The notes: generated by a model not told the origin, from the letters alone. DNA of 64,000 bases from Agilicoccus flavus (GCF_014857905.1 NZ_JACYXE010000005.1:1-64000), one strand, 5' to 3'. Positions 33,675 to 43,698 are shown, counted from the stretch's first letter. Numbers and translations: made by a program.

Positions 33675-35009
33675 ATGTCCGATTCGTCCTCGGCCGCCAC
33701 GGCGGCCTCCTCCACCCCGCGCCGGCCGGCGCGCCGATTGCCGTCGTTCGGCGTGCAGGTGCTGCTCGCCCTCGTCCTGGGCGTCGCGCTCGGTTTCGTC
33801 GCCCGCGCGGGCGACCTCACCTGGCTGACCGCGACCCTCGACACCGTCGGGTCGCTGTTCGTCCAGCTGCTCAAGCTCGCGGTGCCGCCGCTCGTGTTCA
33901 CCGCGGTCGTGGCGAGCATCGCGCAGCTCGCCCACGTGGACAACGCCGCGCGCCTCGCCGGGCGCACGCTGTTGTGGTTCGCGATCTCGGGGCTCATCGC
34001 CGTGTCGATCGGCCTCGGCCTCGGCCTGCTGACCAACCCCGGCCAGGGCGTCACCCTCGACACCGGCAGCGCGCAGGCCCCCGAGAAGTCCGGCAGCTGG
34101 ACCGACTTCCTCACCGGCATCGTCCCCGAGAACCCCGTCGCGGCCTTCGTCGAGGGCAACGTGCTGCAGATCGTGTTCCTCGGCGTCGTCGTCGGCCTCG
34201 CCGCGATGAAGCTCGGCGAGCGGGCCCGCCCGTTCCTCACGCTCAACACGGCCGCTCTCGACATCACGCAGAAGGCCCTCTGGTGGGTCATCCGCCTCGC
34301 CCCCATCGGCACGCTCGGCCTCATCGGGCACGCGGTCGCGGAGTACGGCTGGGACCTCCTCGGCCCGCTCGCGACGTTCACCGTCGACGTGTACGTCGGC
34401 TGCGCGATCGTCATGTTCGTCGTCTACCCGCTGCTGCTGTCGGTGTTCGGCCGCCTGAACCCGCGCCGGTTCTTCGCGGGCGCCTGGCCGGCGATCCAGC
34501 TCGCGTTCGTCTCGCGCAGCTCCGTCGGGACGATGCCGCTCACGCAGCGGGTGGCGATCGAGCGCCTCGGCGTGCCGCGCGACTACGCCTCGTTCGCCAT
34601 CCCCTTCGGCGCGACGTCGAAGATGGACGGCTGCGCGGCGGTCTACCCGGCCCTCGCCGCGATCTTCGTGGCGCAGATCTTCGGCGTCCCGCTCGACGTC
34701 ACCGACTACGTCCTCATCGCGTTCGTGTCCGTGGTGGGCTCGGCCGCGACGGCGGGGCTGACCGGCGCGATCGTCATGCTCACGCTGACGCTGAGCACGC
34801 TCGGCCTCCCGCTCGCGGGCGCCGGACTGCTGCTGGCGATCGACCCGATCCTCGACATGATGCGCACCGCGACGAACGTCGCGGGTCAGGCCGCGATGAC
34901 GACGCTCGTCGCCGCCCGCGAGGGGATCCTCGACCGCGACGTGTACGACGGCCCCAACGCCTCCCTCGACGAGGAGGCGCCCGAGCGCGAGCTCGCCGCC
35001 GCGCGCTGA
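33675..35009 (+). CDS. Dicarboxylate/amino acid:cation symporter (DAACS family)
   Basis: The 444-residue membrane protein matches the GltP/DctA fold. It has early hydrophobic helices, VQLLKLAVPPLVFTAVVASI, FVSRSSVGTMPLT at the serine-rich substrate hairpin, PFGATSKMDGCAAVYPALAA, and a C-terminal DPILDMMRTATNVAGQA with the conserved Asp/Arg/Asn substrate- and sodium-site residues. It probably imports glutamate, aspartate or C4-dicarboxylates with sodium or protons. ATG 33675 is preceded by CGGAGGACC. It is followed by the molybdoenzyme gene on the same strand after 158 nt. Confidence 0.93.
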   Translation: MSDSSSAATAASSTPRRPARRLPSFGVQVLLALVLGVALGFVARAGDLTWLTATLDTVGSLFVQLLKLAVPPLVFTAVVASIAQLAHVDNAARLAGRTLLWFAISGLIAVSIGLGLGLLTNPGQGVTLDTGSAQAPEKSGSWTDFLTGIVPENPVAAFVEGNVLQIVFLGVVVGLAAMKLGERARPFLTLNTAALDITQKALWWVIRLAPIGTLGLIGHAVAEYGWDLLGPLATFTVDVYVGCAIVMFVVYPLLLSVFGRLNPRRFFAGAWPAIQLAFVSRSSVGTMPLTQRVAIERLGVPRDYASFAIPFGATSKMDGCAAVYPALAAIFVAQIFGVPLDVTDYVLIAFVSVVGSAATAGLTGAIVMLTLTLSTLGLPLAGAGLLLAIDPILDMMRTATNVAGQAAMTTLVAAREGILDRDVYDGPNASLDEEAPERELAAAR

Positions 35010-35167
35010 GCGCGAGCGCGCACCTCACCCGCGACGCCCGCCCCCGGTCACCCCGGGGAGCGGGCGTCGCGCCGTGTCGGGACCGGCGGCAGACGTGGGG
35101 ACAGCGCGAGCCGCGGGCGGGCAACGGGCGTGAGCAGTGCCCGGCGGGGCGGTGGGAAGGTAGGGGG

Positions 35168-37615
35168 ATGAGCACCGAGGTCTCCCAGGCCGCGCACTGG
35201 GGCATGTTCACGGCGCACGCCGACGGCGGCGAGGTCACCGCGGTCACCCCGTGGAGCGGCGATCGCGCGCCGTCGCCGCTGCTCGCGAACATCCCGGGCT
35301 CGGTGACGCACCGCTCCCGGGTGGATCGCCCGGCGGTGCGCCGCGGTTGGCTGGAGGGCGGGCCGGGCCCGACCGACCGCCGCGGCCGCGACGAGTTCGT
35401 CCGCCCCGGCTGGGACGAGGTCCTCGACGCCCTCGCGGCCGAGCTCGACCGGGTCCGCCGCGAGCACGGCAACGCGGCGATCTACGGCGGCTCCTACGGG
35501 TGGGCCAGCGCGGGTCGCTTCCACCACGCGCAGAGCCAGCTCCACCGCTTCCTCAACGTCATCGGCGGGTACACGCGCTCCGTCAACAGCTACTCGACGG
35601 GCGCGAGCGAGGTGATCCTGCCGCACATCGTCACGGACGAGGGCGTCCTCACCCAGTTCGCGACGACGTGGGACGTCCTCGCCGAGCACACCGAGGTCTT
35701 CGTGTGCTTCGGCGGGGTGCCGGTGAAGAACACGGGCACCGACTCGGGCGGCACCGGCGACCACCCCGCCCCCGACGGCCTCGCCGGGCTCGCGGCGCGG
35801 CGCGCACGGCTGGTCTCGGTGAGCCCGCTGCGCGACGACCTCGGCGGGGCGCAGGCCGTCGAGGACACGTGGTTCGTCGGGTCCGGGCGCCACGGCGGCC
35901 CGGCTGCCCCGGCCTGGCTGCCGATCCGGCCCGGGACCGACGTCGCGCTCATGCTCGCGCTCGTGCACGTCCTCGACGCCGAGGGCCTGGCCGACGACGG
36001 GTTCCTCGCCCGGTACTGCGTCGGCGCGCCGGCCGTGCGCGCCTACGTGCGCGGGGAGTCCGACGGCGTGCCGAAGACCCCCGCCTGGGCGGAGGCGATC
36101 TGCGAGATCCCGGCCGGGCGCATCGTCGCGCTCGCCCGGCTCATGGCCGCGAGCCGCACGATGGTGACGGTGACGTGGTCGCTGCAGCGCACCCAGTACG
36201 GCGAACAGCCCCTGTGGGCGGCCCTCGCGCTGGCCGCGTTCCTCGGGCAGATCGGGCTGCCGGGCGGCGGCTACAGCAACGGGTACGGGTCGATGAACAA
36301 GCCGGGCCTGTCGCCGGCCCCGTTCAAGCTGCCGTCGCTGCCGCAGGGCGTCAACCCCGTGCGGGCGTTCGCGCCCGTCGCGCGCGTCACCGACCTGCTC
36401 ACCCGGCCGGGCGAGGAGTTCACGTACGACGGCGGCCGGTTCGTCTACCCCGGCATCCGCCTCGTGTACTGGGCGGGCGGCAACCCGTTCCACCACCACC
36501 AGGACCTGTTCCGGCTCCGGGCCGCGCTCGGGCGGGCCGACACGGTCGTCGTCCACGACCCGTACTGGACCCCGATGGCGCGGCACGCCGACATCGTCAT
36601 CCCCTCGACGACGAGCCTCGAACGCGACGACATCGGCGGCACGCGGGGCTCGGCCCGGCTCGTGTCGATGCGGGCCGCGGTACCGCGCTTCGCCCAGGCC
36701 CGCGACGACTACGACACCTTCGCGGCCCTCGCCGGCCGCCTGGGGGTCGGCGAGACGTTCACCGAGGGTCGCGACGCCGACGCGTGGATCCGGCACCTGT
36801 ATGAGGGGTGGCGCGAGGACGTCCACGCGCGGCGGGTCGTGCCGCCGGACGTGCCGACGCCGACGCTGCCGGACGTCGAGGAGTTCCTCGCCGCCGGCGC
36901 GCTCGACCTGCCCACGCTCGGCCCGATCACGGCGTTCGCGGACTTCCGCGGGGACCCCGTGCGGCACCGGCTGCCGACGCCCTCGGGGCGGATCGAGCTG
37001 TACAGCGAGACGATCGCCGGGTTCGGCCTGCCCGACTGCCCGCCGCACCCCACGTGGCTCGAACCCGTCGAGTGGCTGGGCTCACCGGTCGCGCAGGAGT
37101 ACCCGATCCACCTCGTGGCGAACCAGCCCGCGGCGCGGCTGCACAGCCAGCTCGACCACGGCGCCGCGTCGCAGGCGGGCAAGGTCGCGGGACGCGAACC
37201 GATCCGGCTCCACCCGGCCGACGCGGCGGCGCGGGGCATCGCGAACGGCGACGTCGTGCGCGTGTTCTCGGCGCGCGGGGCGTGCCTCGCGGGCGCGGTC
37301 GTCACCGAGGACGTGCGGCCCCGGGTCGCGCAGCTCTCGACGGGCGCCTGGTTCGACCCCGACGACGGCGACCACTCGGGACACTCGGACGGCGCCGGCC
37401 ACCCCCGGCCCGACCACGACCACGACCACCCAGGCGACGCCGCCCTGTCCCCGGGGCTGCCCGGCACGTGCCGGCACGGCAACCCCAACGCGCTCACGGC
37501 CGACCGCCCCACCTCGGGGCTCGCGCAGGCGTGCACGGGCCAGCACGTCCTCGTGCAGGTCGAACGGTTCGAGGGCGAAGCGCCGCCCGTGCGCGCGTTC
37601 GAGCCGCCGGCGTGA
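35168..37615 (+). CDS. BisC/TorA-type molybdopterin oxidoreductase with His-rich insertion
   Basis: The 815-residue protein is of the DMSO-reductase family: YGGSYGWASAGRFHHAQSQL, NSYSTGASEVILPHIV (S-ligand region), WSLQRTQYGEQPLWA, WAGGNPFHHHQDL and HDPYWTPMARHADIVIPST. It lacks an N-terminal Cys cluster and any Tat signal, the hallmarks of cytosolic BisC-type biotin/methionine sulfoxide reductases. Near residues 735-757 there is a His/Asp-rich insertion (DHSGHSDGAGHPRPDHDHDH) in the C-terminal pterin-binding domain, resembling a metal-binding loop. ATG 35168 follows AAGGTAGGGG. Its stop overlaps the start of the next gene, so a functional link is likely. Biotin, methionine or another S/N-oxide could be the substrate. 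Confidence 0.85.
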   Translation: MSTEVSQAAHWGMFTAHADGGEVTAVTPWSGDRAPSPLLANIPGSVTHRSRVDRPAVRRGWLEGGPGPTDRRGRDEFVRPGWDEVLDALAAELDRVRREHGNAAIYGGSYGWASAGRFHHAQSQLHRFLNVIGGYTRSVNSYSTGASEVILPHIVTDEGVLTQFATTWDVLAEHTEVFVCFGGVPVKNTGTDSGGTGDHPAPDGLAGLAARRARLVSVSPLRDDLGGAQAVEDTWFVGSGRHGGPAAPAWLPIRPGTDVALMLALVHVLDAEGLADDGFLARYCVGAPAVRAYVRGESDGVPKTPAWAEAICEIPAGRIVALARLMAASRTMVTVTWSLQRTQYGEQPLWAALALAAFLGQIGLPGGGYSNGYGSMNKPGLSPAPFKLPSLPQGVNPVRAFAPVARVTDLLTRPGEEFTYDGGRFVYPGIRLVYWAGGNPFHHHQDLFRLRAALGRADTVVVHDPYWTPMARHADIVIPSTTSLERDDIGGTRGSARLVSMRAAVPRFAQARDDYDTFAALAGRLGVGETFTEGRDADAWIRHLYEGWREDVHARRVVPPDVPTPTLPDVEEFLAAGALDLPTLGPITAFADFRGDPVRHRLPTPSGRIELYSETIAGFGLPDCPPHPTWLEPVEWLGSPVAQEYPIHLVANQPAARLHSQLDHGAASQAGKVAGREPIRLHPADAAARGIANGDVVRVFSARGACLAGAVVTEDVRPRVAQLSTGAWFDPDDGDHSGHSDGAGHPRPDHDHDHPGDAALSPGLPGTCRHGNPNALTADRPTSGLAQACTGQHVLVQVERFEGEAPPVRAFEPPA

Positions 37616-38421
37616 GCCGCGTCGAGTTCCGCGACGAGGAGCGCGGGGTGACCGTCCTCGCCGACGGGTTCCCGCAGTCGTTCGTCGACCCGGACGACCC
37701 GGGCTTCCTGCCGTTCGAGTACGTGCAGCACCTCGCGGCCTGCCTCGACGCCCTCCCCGCCCCGGCGCCGGCGCCGCTCGCGGTGACGCACGTCGGCGGG
37801 GCGGGGCTCGCCGTGCCGCGGTACGTGCAGCACACGCGGCCGGGGTCGCCGCAGATCGTCCTCGAACCCGACGAGGCGCTCACCGCCGCCGTGCGGGAGG
37901 TCGTGCCGCTGCCGCGGGGGCACCGCATCCGGGTCCGCGGGGTCGACGGCGCCGCTGGCATGGCCGCCCTCAAGGACGCCTCGGCCGACGTCGCCGTGCT
38001 CGACGCGTTCGCCGACGGCCGGGTCCCGGCGGAGCTGACGACGGGGGCGTGGTTCGCGCAGGTCGCGCGGGTGCTCCGGACCGGCGGGATCGTCCTGTGC
38101 AACCTCACCGACGAGCCCGGGCTGCGGTTCGTCGCGCGCGTGGCCGCCGGGTGCGCCGCCGCCGGGCTCGGTCAGCGCGCCCTCGTCGCGACCCACGACA
38201 TCCTCAAGGGGCGGCGGTTCGGCAACGTCGTCCTCGCCGCGAGCGCGACCGCGCTCGACGTCGAGGGTCTCGACCGGTGGCTGCGGGCCTCACCCTTCCC
38301 GTCGGGGGTACGCGGCCCCGCGCAGGTGACGAAGATGTCGGCGACCGCCCGCCCGTTCACGCCCGACGACGCGACGGGCTCGCCCGAGCCGCCCCGCGGG
38401 GAACGCTGGCGCCCGGTCTGA
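37612..38421 (+). CDS. Spermidine synthase-like class I methyltransferase-fold protein
   Basis: The GTG at 37612 lies in the stop of the molybdoenzyme gene (GTGA). The 269-residue protein resembles actinobacterial spermidine-synthase-like proteins: GFPQSFVDPDDPGFLPFEYV, VTHVGGAGLAVPRYVQ (motif I position), IVLEPDEALTAAVRE, ADVAVLDAFADGRVPAELTT and LRTGGIVLCNLTD. The nucleotide-site glycine pattern is retained, but the polyamine aspartates cannot be confirmed, so the true reaction is uncertain. Translational coupling with a BisC-type enzyme suggests a shared sulphur or one-carbon function (inference). Confidence 0.8.
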   Translation: MSRVEFRDEERGVTVLADGFPQSFVDPDDPGFLPFEYVQHLAACLDALPAPAPAPLAVTHVGGAGLAVPRYVQHTRPGSPQIVLEPDEALTAAVREVVPLPRGHRIRVRGVDGAAGMAALKDASADVAVLDAFADGRVPAELTTGAWFAQVARVLRTGGIVLCNLTDEPGLRFVARVAAGCAAAGLGQRALVATHDILKGRRFGNVVLAASATALDVEGLDRWLRASPFPSGVRGPAQVTKMSATARPFTPDDATGSPEPPRGERWRPV

Positions 38422-38499
38422 CGGCACGCCCCTGCCGTCGCGCGTCGGTGCCTACGCTGAGCCACGCCGTAGCGACTCGACGAGGGGGTCGGAGCGCGC

Positions 38500-38618
38500 C
38501 GGGCGAGCACGAACGGCATCGTCCACCAGGCGAACCGAGGTCCCGCCCCGTGAGCTGTGCCGCGGCGCTCGACCACGCCGCCACAGCGCCCGGGCGTGCA
38601 CGAACGGCATGGTCCACC
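38500..38618. repeat. Pair of 28-bp direct repeats in convergent intergenic region
   Basis: 38500-38527 and 38591-38618 match in 26 of 28 positions (core GCACGAACGGCAT, then GTCCACC) with 91-bp period; weaker similarity continues for about 25 bp after each. The rest of this 422-nt gap (38422-38843) is GC-rich with hairpin-prone GGGCCC runs and no gene. Confidence 0.6.
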
Positions 38619-38843
38619 GGTCGGACCGCCTCCCCGCCCCGGGGCGTCCGCCGAGAACGACGACGCCCGCCACCGCCTCACCGGAGTGAGGCCGTGACGG
38701 GCGTCGCGCGAGAGTCGCCTCGGGCCCGGGGGCGGGCCCGCTCTCGGAGGGGGCGGAGGGGGTGTGCGCGGCCCCGGTATCGGCCGGAGCGGGCGGCCCG
38801 GGAGGACCGTCAGGACCCGCACCGGCCGAGCCGGGACCGTGGA

Positions 38844-40578
38844 TCAGGAGCGACCGAAGAAGGTCTGCGCGACGTTCGTGCGCGGGCCCCACGCGGCCTT
38901 GGTGGTCGCGCCGCGGCCGAGCTCCCACGCGATGACGTAGGCGCGGCCCTTGGCGGCGGTGCGCAGGCGGGCGCCGGTGGCGATGTCACCGACGGCGCGG
39001 CCGGTGGCGCGGTTGATCGCGGCGGCGACCTGGTCGTTCGTGGCGCGGGCCGGGACGGTGACGCGGACGAACTGGTGGCGGCTCGCGCCCCACAGCGCCC
39101 GGTCCTCGCGGTAGCGCAGGCGCCCGTCGTCGTCGAGGCGGGCCACGACCGCGGCCTGCGCGGCGGTGCGCGGGGTGTACCGGTCGACCTGGAACGTGCG
39201 CGTGACGGTCTTGGCCGCGGGCTTCGCCGGCACGACGACCCGGTTGGCCGGGGCAGGCGTGGCGGGCGTGGTCGGCTTCGCCGGCGCCGGCACCGTCGGG
39301 GCCGGGGTGCTCGGCCTGGTCGGCGCAGGCGTGGTCGGCGCAGGCGTGGACGGCGTCGTCGGTGCCGGCGTCGTCGGAGCGGGCGGCGTGGTCGGCGTCG
39401 CGGCGCACCCGGTGAGCGACCCGGCGAGGACGTGGTCGAGAACCATGGCCGCGCCACTGCCGTCGACCTTGCCCACCACGTTGAAGCTGAACGACGACTT
39501 GGCGGGCAGCTTGGCGAAGGTGATCGAGGCGGTCCGGCCGTCGGCGCTGATGACAGGCTCGCTCGCGCCCTGGACCGCGCCGGTGTACGCCCCGGCCGAG
39601 GGCCAGGTGAGGCGTCCGGCGGCCGGGGAGCCAAAGCTGTCGTGACTGGTGAAGACGACGCCCTGCGCGGCCTTCGCCGTGTACGTGACGTCGGTCAGCT
39701 CGCGGTCCGTCGCGCCGTACAGGCGGAAGATCGGGGTCGGGGCGGCGCCCCATCCGTCGGCGTTCGTCTCGCCACCGTCGCCCGACTTGTCGCGGACCTC
39801 GATGTCGCCCGCCGACAGCGAACGGACGGTCCGGCCCGCGAGGACCTGCTCGCAGCGGCCCTCCTGCGGGGTGGCCGGGACGGGCGGGAGGGAGACCTGG
39901 CAGCCGGCGCCCTGGGCGTACGAGCCCGAGAGGTGCGCCCTCGCCTCGTACGTGTCGAGGTAGGCGGTGGAGTCGGCGTCGATCGGCGCCGACACCATGA
40001 TCATCGTGTGGGACATGGCCGGCATGTCGCCGAGGTCCACCCGGGTCGAGGAGACGCTCTCGGGCGTGTTCACCGTCGTCCAGGGCGCCTTGATCCGCTC
40101 GACGCAGGTCGAGCCCCACGAGGTCGCCGACGCCGTGTAGGCGCCGCCACCGGGCACGGGCGGGAGGTCGAGCGTGAGCTCGGCGTTCGAGATCGGGTGG
40201 TCGGTGGCGACGAAGATGCGCCAGTTGACCTGGTTTCTTCTCGACCCAGTGCTGGATCTCGAAGTTGCCGGGCGACCCGTCGAGCTTCGGCGACACCTCG
40301 CGGACGTAGCCGCCGTTGGAGTAGTCGGTCGGCGCCGGCCAGCGTCGTCATGAGCGCGGCGGGCACGTCGGGCGAGCCGTCGCCGTTGCCGTCGGCGAGG
40401 CCGTCGCGGTCCATGATCGTGTGGGCGTCCCACGAGAGCGCGCAGCCGGTGGTGGCGTTCCCGCTCTTCGTGCCCTCGTTGGTCGCGGACGCGGGGCCGG
40501 CGAAGACGGCCCCGGCGGTCAGGGCGGTCAGGGCGTGGCCACGGTGGCGTGACGGCGCGCGCGCAGGTCGATGTGCAT
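38844..40578 (-). pseudogene. Secreted Pro/Thr-rich protein, three apparent frameshifts
   Basis: ATG 40578 follows a GGGGGA site and opens a signal peptide (MHIDLRARRHATVAT) whose hydrophobic part, LTALTAGAVFAGPASA, is in another frame. Two further shifts occur near 40340 and near 40230, the last at an AAA run where removal of one A gives VEKNQVNWRIFVATDHP. Downstream the frame is open for about 460 residues: a beta-rich domain, a linker of PTTPAPTT-type repeats, and a C-terminal domain with QFVRVTVPARATNDQVAAAI. Probably a surface protein. Either a true pseudogene or a spot of sequencing error. No known family recognised. Confidence 0.75.
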
Positions 40579-40897
40579 GATTCCCCCAAGTGAAGATCCC
40601 CCCTGCCGACCCTATGATCCGGGCCGGCGGCCGATCTTCGTCCTCCCCAGGACGCCCCCCACGGGCGATCGGCCGGTCTCGAGCATAACCATGAAGTCGG
40701 ACGTCCGACCAGGAACGTTGCATACAAGCGTCCCGGGCATCCGCGCCGCGGCACGAGGGTGGCCACCAGCGGCTCGGCGGCACGAGGGCGGCCACCGGCG
40801 CCGCGAGTACGCCAGGGTCGGCCACACGACGACGCCGCCGCGACGCTCCGAGGCCCGCCGCTCCGGACCCGCCCTACGCGGCCGGCGGTCGGGCCGG
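40579..40897. promoter_or_regulatory. Intergenic region with 14-bp perfect palindrome
   Basis: GTCGGACGTCCGAC at 40696-40709 is perfectly palindromic and lies upstream of the secreted-protein gene, a plausible dimer-binding operator. About 45 bp further on, a 24-25 bp direct repeat (GCACGAGGGTGGCCACC-like, period about 28 bp) occurs. No gene is seen in this 319-nt stretch. Confidence 0.45.
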
Positions 40898-41815
40898 TCA
40901 GAACGTGCGGCCGGTGAGTGCCTCGTAGGCGGCGACGTACGTCGCGCGCGTGGCGGCGATGACCTCCTGCGGCAGGGGCGGCGGGGCGGCGCCGGAGTTC
41001 CGGTCCCAGCCGCTCTCGGGCGAGGTGAGCCAGTCACGCACGTACTGCTTGTCGTAGGAGGTCTGCGGGCGGCCGGGTTCGTAGTCGTCGGCCCGCCAGA
41101 ACCGGGAGGAGTCGGGGGTGAGGACCTCGTCGGCGAGCACGAGGCGCGGCTCCTCCCCCGCGGGGGCGTCCTCGATGCCGAACTCCACCTTCGTGTCGGC
41201 GATGAGGATGCCGCGGTCGGCGGCGATCTCGTTGCCGCGGGCGAGCACGGCCGTCGTCAGCGCGCGCAGTCGAGCGGCCAGCGACTCCCCTACCTCGGCC
41301 TCGACCTGCGCGAACGTCATGGGCTGGTCGTGCTCCCCGAGCGGCGCCTTCGTCGTCGGCGTGAAGATCGCCTCCGGCAGCCGGGACGCCTCACCCAGGC
41401 CCGCCGGCAGCGGGACGCCGCAGACCGAGCCGCTCTCGCGGTACTCGGCGAGCCCGCTGCCCGTGAGGTAGGCGCGGCCGATGCACTCGACCGGCACCAT
41501 GCGCAGGCGCCGGACGAGGACCGCGCGGCCGGCGACGGCCTCGGGGACGTCGGTCGAGACGACGTGGTGGGGCAGGAGGTCGGCGAAGCGGTCGAACCAC
41601 CACAGCGACATCTGCGTGAGGAGCACACCCTTGTCGGGGATGACGCTGCTCAGGACATGGTCGTAGGCGCTGATCCGGTCGGAGGCGACGAGGAGCAGCT
41701 CGTCGCTGCTCGGCTCCCCGTCCGGGCCGAGCGGCGCGTAGAGGTCGCGGACCTTGCCCGAGTAGACGTGGGCGTAGCCGGGGAGCTGCGGTGCGGTGGT
41801 GTCGTGCGTGCTCAT
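40898..41815 (-). CDS. purC: Phosphoribosylaminoimidazole-succinocarboxamide synthase (SAICAR synthase)
   Basis: The 305-residue protein carries the PurC motifs: HVYSGKVRDLY, LLVASDRISAYDHVL, IPDKGVLLTQMSLWWF, VECIGRAYLTGSG, ADTKVEFGIE and LTPDSSRFWRADDYEPG. It joins aspartate to CAIR using ATP. It lies 50 nt after purD on the same strand, forming a purD-purC operon separate from purF-purM. Long convergence with no overlap to the secreted protein gene downstream. Confidence 0.97.
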   Translation of the reverse strand: MSTHDTTAPQLPGYAHVYSGKVRDLYAPLGPDGEPSSDELLLVASDRISAYDHVLSSVIPDKGVLLTQMSLWWFDRFADLLPHHVVSTDVPEAVAGRAVLVRRLRMVPVECIGRAYLTGSGLAEYRESGSVCGVPLPAGLGEASRLPEAIFTPTTKAPLGEHDQPMTFAQVEAEVGESLAARLRALTTAVLARGNEIAADRGILIADTKVEFGIEDAPAGEEPRLVLADEVLTPDSSRFWRADDYEPGRPQTSYDKQYVRDWLTSPESGWDRNSGAAPPPLPQEVIAATRATYVAAYEALTGRTF

Positions 41816-41865
41816 GGCGGTCCGTTCCTCGGGCGTGGCTCAGGCTGCGGTGGGGTGGCGCGGGC

Positions 41866-43170
41866 TCACGGCGTGCCGACGCGCCCCTGCGCGGCGGCGA
41901 GCGCGATGTCGGTGCGGTGCCGGGAACCGCGCAGGCCGACGCGGTCGACGCCCGCGTAGGCGCGCTCGCGGGCGGCGGCGAGGTCGGGGCCCGTCGCGAC
42001 GACGGTGAGCACCCGGCCGCCCGCGGAGACGATCGCGTCGCCGTCGCGGCGGGTGCCGGCGTGCAGGGCGTAGGCGTCGCCCAGATCGTCGGCCCCCACG
42101 ATCCGGTCGCCCGTCGTCGGGCCGGAGGGGTAGCCCTCGGCGGCGACGACGACGGTCACCGCGGCGTCGTCGCTCCAGTTCGGCTCGGGGAAGGGCAGGA
42201 GCTCGCCGCGGGCGGCGGCCCGGAGCAGACCCGCGAGGGAGCTGCGCAGCCGGGCGAGGACGACCTGCGTCTCGGGGTCGCCGAAGCGGGCGTTGAACTC
42301 GACGACGCGGATGCCCCGCGAGGTGAGGGCGAGCCCGACGTAGAGCACGCCCGCGAAGGGGGTTCCGCGGCGGGCCATCTCGGCGATCGTCGGGCGGGCC
42401 ACGGTGCGCATCACCTCGTCGACGAGCCCGGGCGGCGCCCACGGCAGCGGCGAGTAGGCCCCCATGCCACCGGTGTTCGGCCCCTCGTCGCCGTCGCCGA
42501 GTCGCTTGAAGTCCTGGGCGGGCTCGAGCGCGACGACGTGCTCGCCGTCGCTGACGCAGAACAGCGACACCTCCGGGCCGTCGAGGTACTCCTCGACGAC
42601 GACGCGCGGGCCGTGGTCCTCCCCGCCGTCGGACGCGCGCGTCGAGGGGGTCTCGCCGAGGCACGCGGCGGCGTGGTCGAGGGCGGTCTGCCGGTCGGAG
42701 GTGACGACGACGCCCTTGCCGGCGGCGAGCCCGTCGGCCTTGACGACGTGCGGCGCCCCGAAGAGGTCGAGCGCGGCGGCGACCTCGTCGGCGTCGCGGC
42801 ACGTCCGCGACCGGGCCGTCGGTACGCCGGCGGCTCTCATGACGTCCTTCGCGAACGACTTGCTGCCCTCGAGGCGCGCGGCCGCGGCGGAGGGGCCGAA
42901 GCAGTCGATGCCCGCGGCGCGCACCGCGTCGGCGACCCCCGCCACGAGGGGCGCCTCGGGGCCGACGACGACGAGGTCGACCCCCAGGTCGCGGGCCAGC
43001 GCGGCGACCGAGGGGCCGTCGAGCACGTCGACGTCGCCGTGGCAACGCGCGAGGGCCTCGATGCCCGGGTTGCCCGGCACGGCGTGCAGCTCAGTGACGT
43101 CCGGATCCGCGTGGAGCCGGTGGACCAGGGCGTGCTCACGGGCACCGGATCCGACGACGAGAATTTTCAC
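41866..43170 (-). CDS. purD: Phosphoribosylamine-glycine ligase (GARS)
   Basis: The 434-residue ATP-grasp enzyme shows KILVVGSGAREHALVH, VPGNPGIEALA, GPEAPLVAGVADAVRAAGI, SKSFAKDVMRAAGVPT, VKADGLAAGKGVVV, GPNTGGMGAYSPLP and VEFNARFGDPETQVVL. It couples phosphoribosylamine and glycine, the second purine step. The GTG start at 43170 has TAAGGT ending 7 nt upstream and no ribosome site, so the mRNA is probably leaderless. No purine riboswitch-like structure precedes it. Followed by purC. Confidence 0.97.
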   Translation of the reverse strand: MKILVVGSGAREHALVHRLHADPDVTELHAVPGNPGIEALARCHGDVDVLDGPSVAALARDLGVDLVVVGPEAPLVAGVADAVRAAGIDCFGPSAAAARLEGSKSFAKDVMRAAGVPTARSRTCRDADEVAAALDLFGAPHVVKADGLAAGKGVVVTSDRQTALDHAAACLGETPSTRASDGGEDHGPRVVVEEYLDGPEVSLFCVSDGEHVVALEPAQDFKRLGDGDEGPNTGGMGAYSPLPWAPPGLVDEVMRTVARPTIAEMARRGTPFAGVLYVGLALTSRGIRVVEFNARFGDPETQVVLARLRSSLAGLLRAAARGELLPFPEPNWSDDAAVTVVVAAEGYPSGPTTGDRIVGADDLGDAYALHAGTRRDGDAIVSAGGRVLTVVATGPDLAAARERAYAGVDRVGLRGSRHRTDIALAAAQGRVGTP

Positions 43171-43698
43171 GCGCCCAACCTTAGTCAGCGGCGCTCGGGC
43201 GGCGTCCGGCGTGCCGGGCTGCGGGCCGGCTGCCGGGCCGTGCGGGGGGTACGTCGGTCGGCTCGGGCGGCGGGCGAGCGGGGCGACGCGGCCGAGCGAC
43301 GCATCAGGAGCCGGGCAGGCCCCTCGAACCGGCCCTCACGCCGGGCTCGGCGTCCGGAGCGCGCCGCTCGAGGTCTGCGGCCACCGCATTCGGCCGCCGC
43401 AGGCGGGTCGCAGGTGGTCCGCCGGGCGGCGCCCACAGGGGACGGGCACCGTCCGGCTCCCCACCGGAGCGCCACCCGCATCGGGAGGGGGCGGTGACCC
43501 TCGGTGAGACCTGAACTCTCGCAAACGTTCTGACCCCTGTCCAGGGATCGGCGAACATCCGCCGTCGCGGCGGACCGCTCGCGGCGCCGGCACGGGGCCC
43601 CGGGCCCGCCGCGGGCGCCGTCGCGCCGGTCGGGCCGCGACGCGCGCACCCCACCCCCGCCCCGGGCCGGCGCGGCGCGGTCGGGTAGAGAAGGACAC
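43171..43698. promoter_or_regulatory. Divergent region between purD and the fructosamine-kinase gene
   Basis: The purD -10-like element (TAAGGT, minus strand) sits at 43178-43183. On the plus strand AGAAGGA precedes the GTG at 43699. The remaining about 480 nt is GC-rich and shows no gene, repeat or structure I can support. Confidence 0.45.

Noticed and set aside
43171-43698. Purine riboswitch upstream of purD
   Set aside because: The -10-like element lies only 7 nt from the start codon, leaving no leader for a riboswitch, and no conserved purine-aptamer core is seen.
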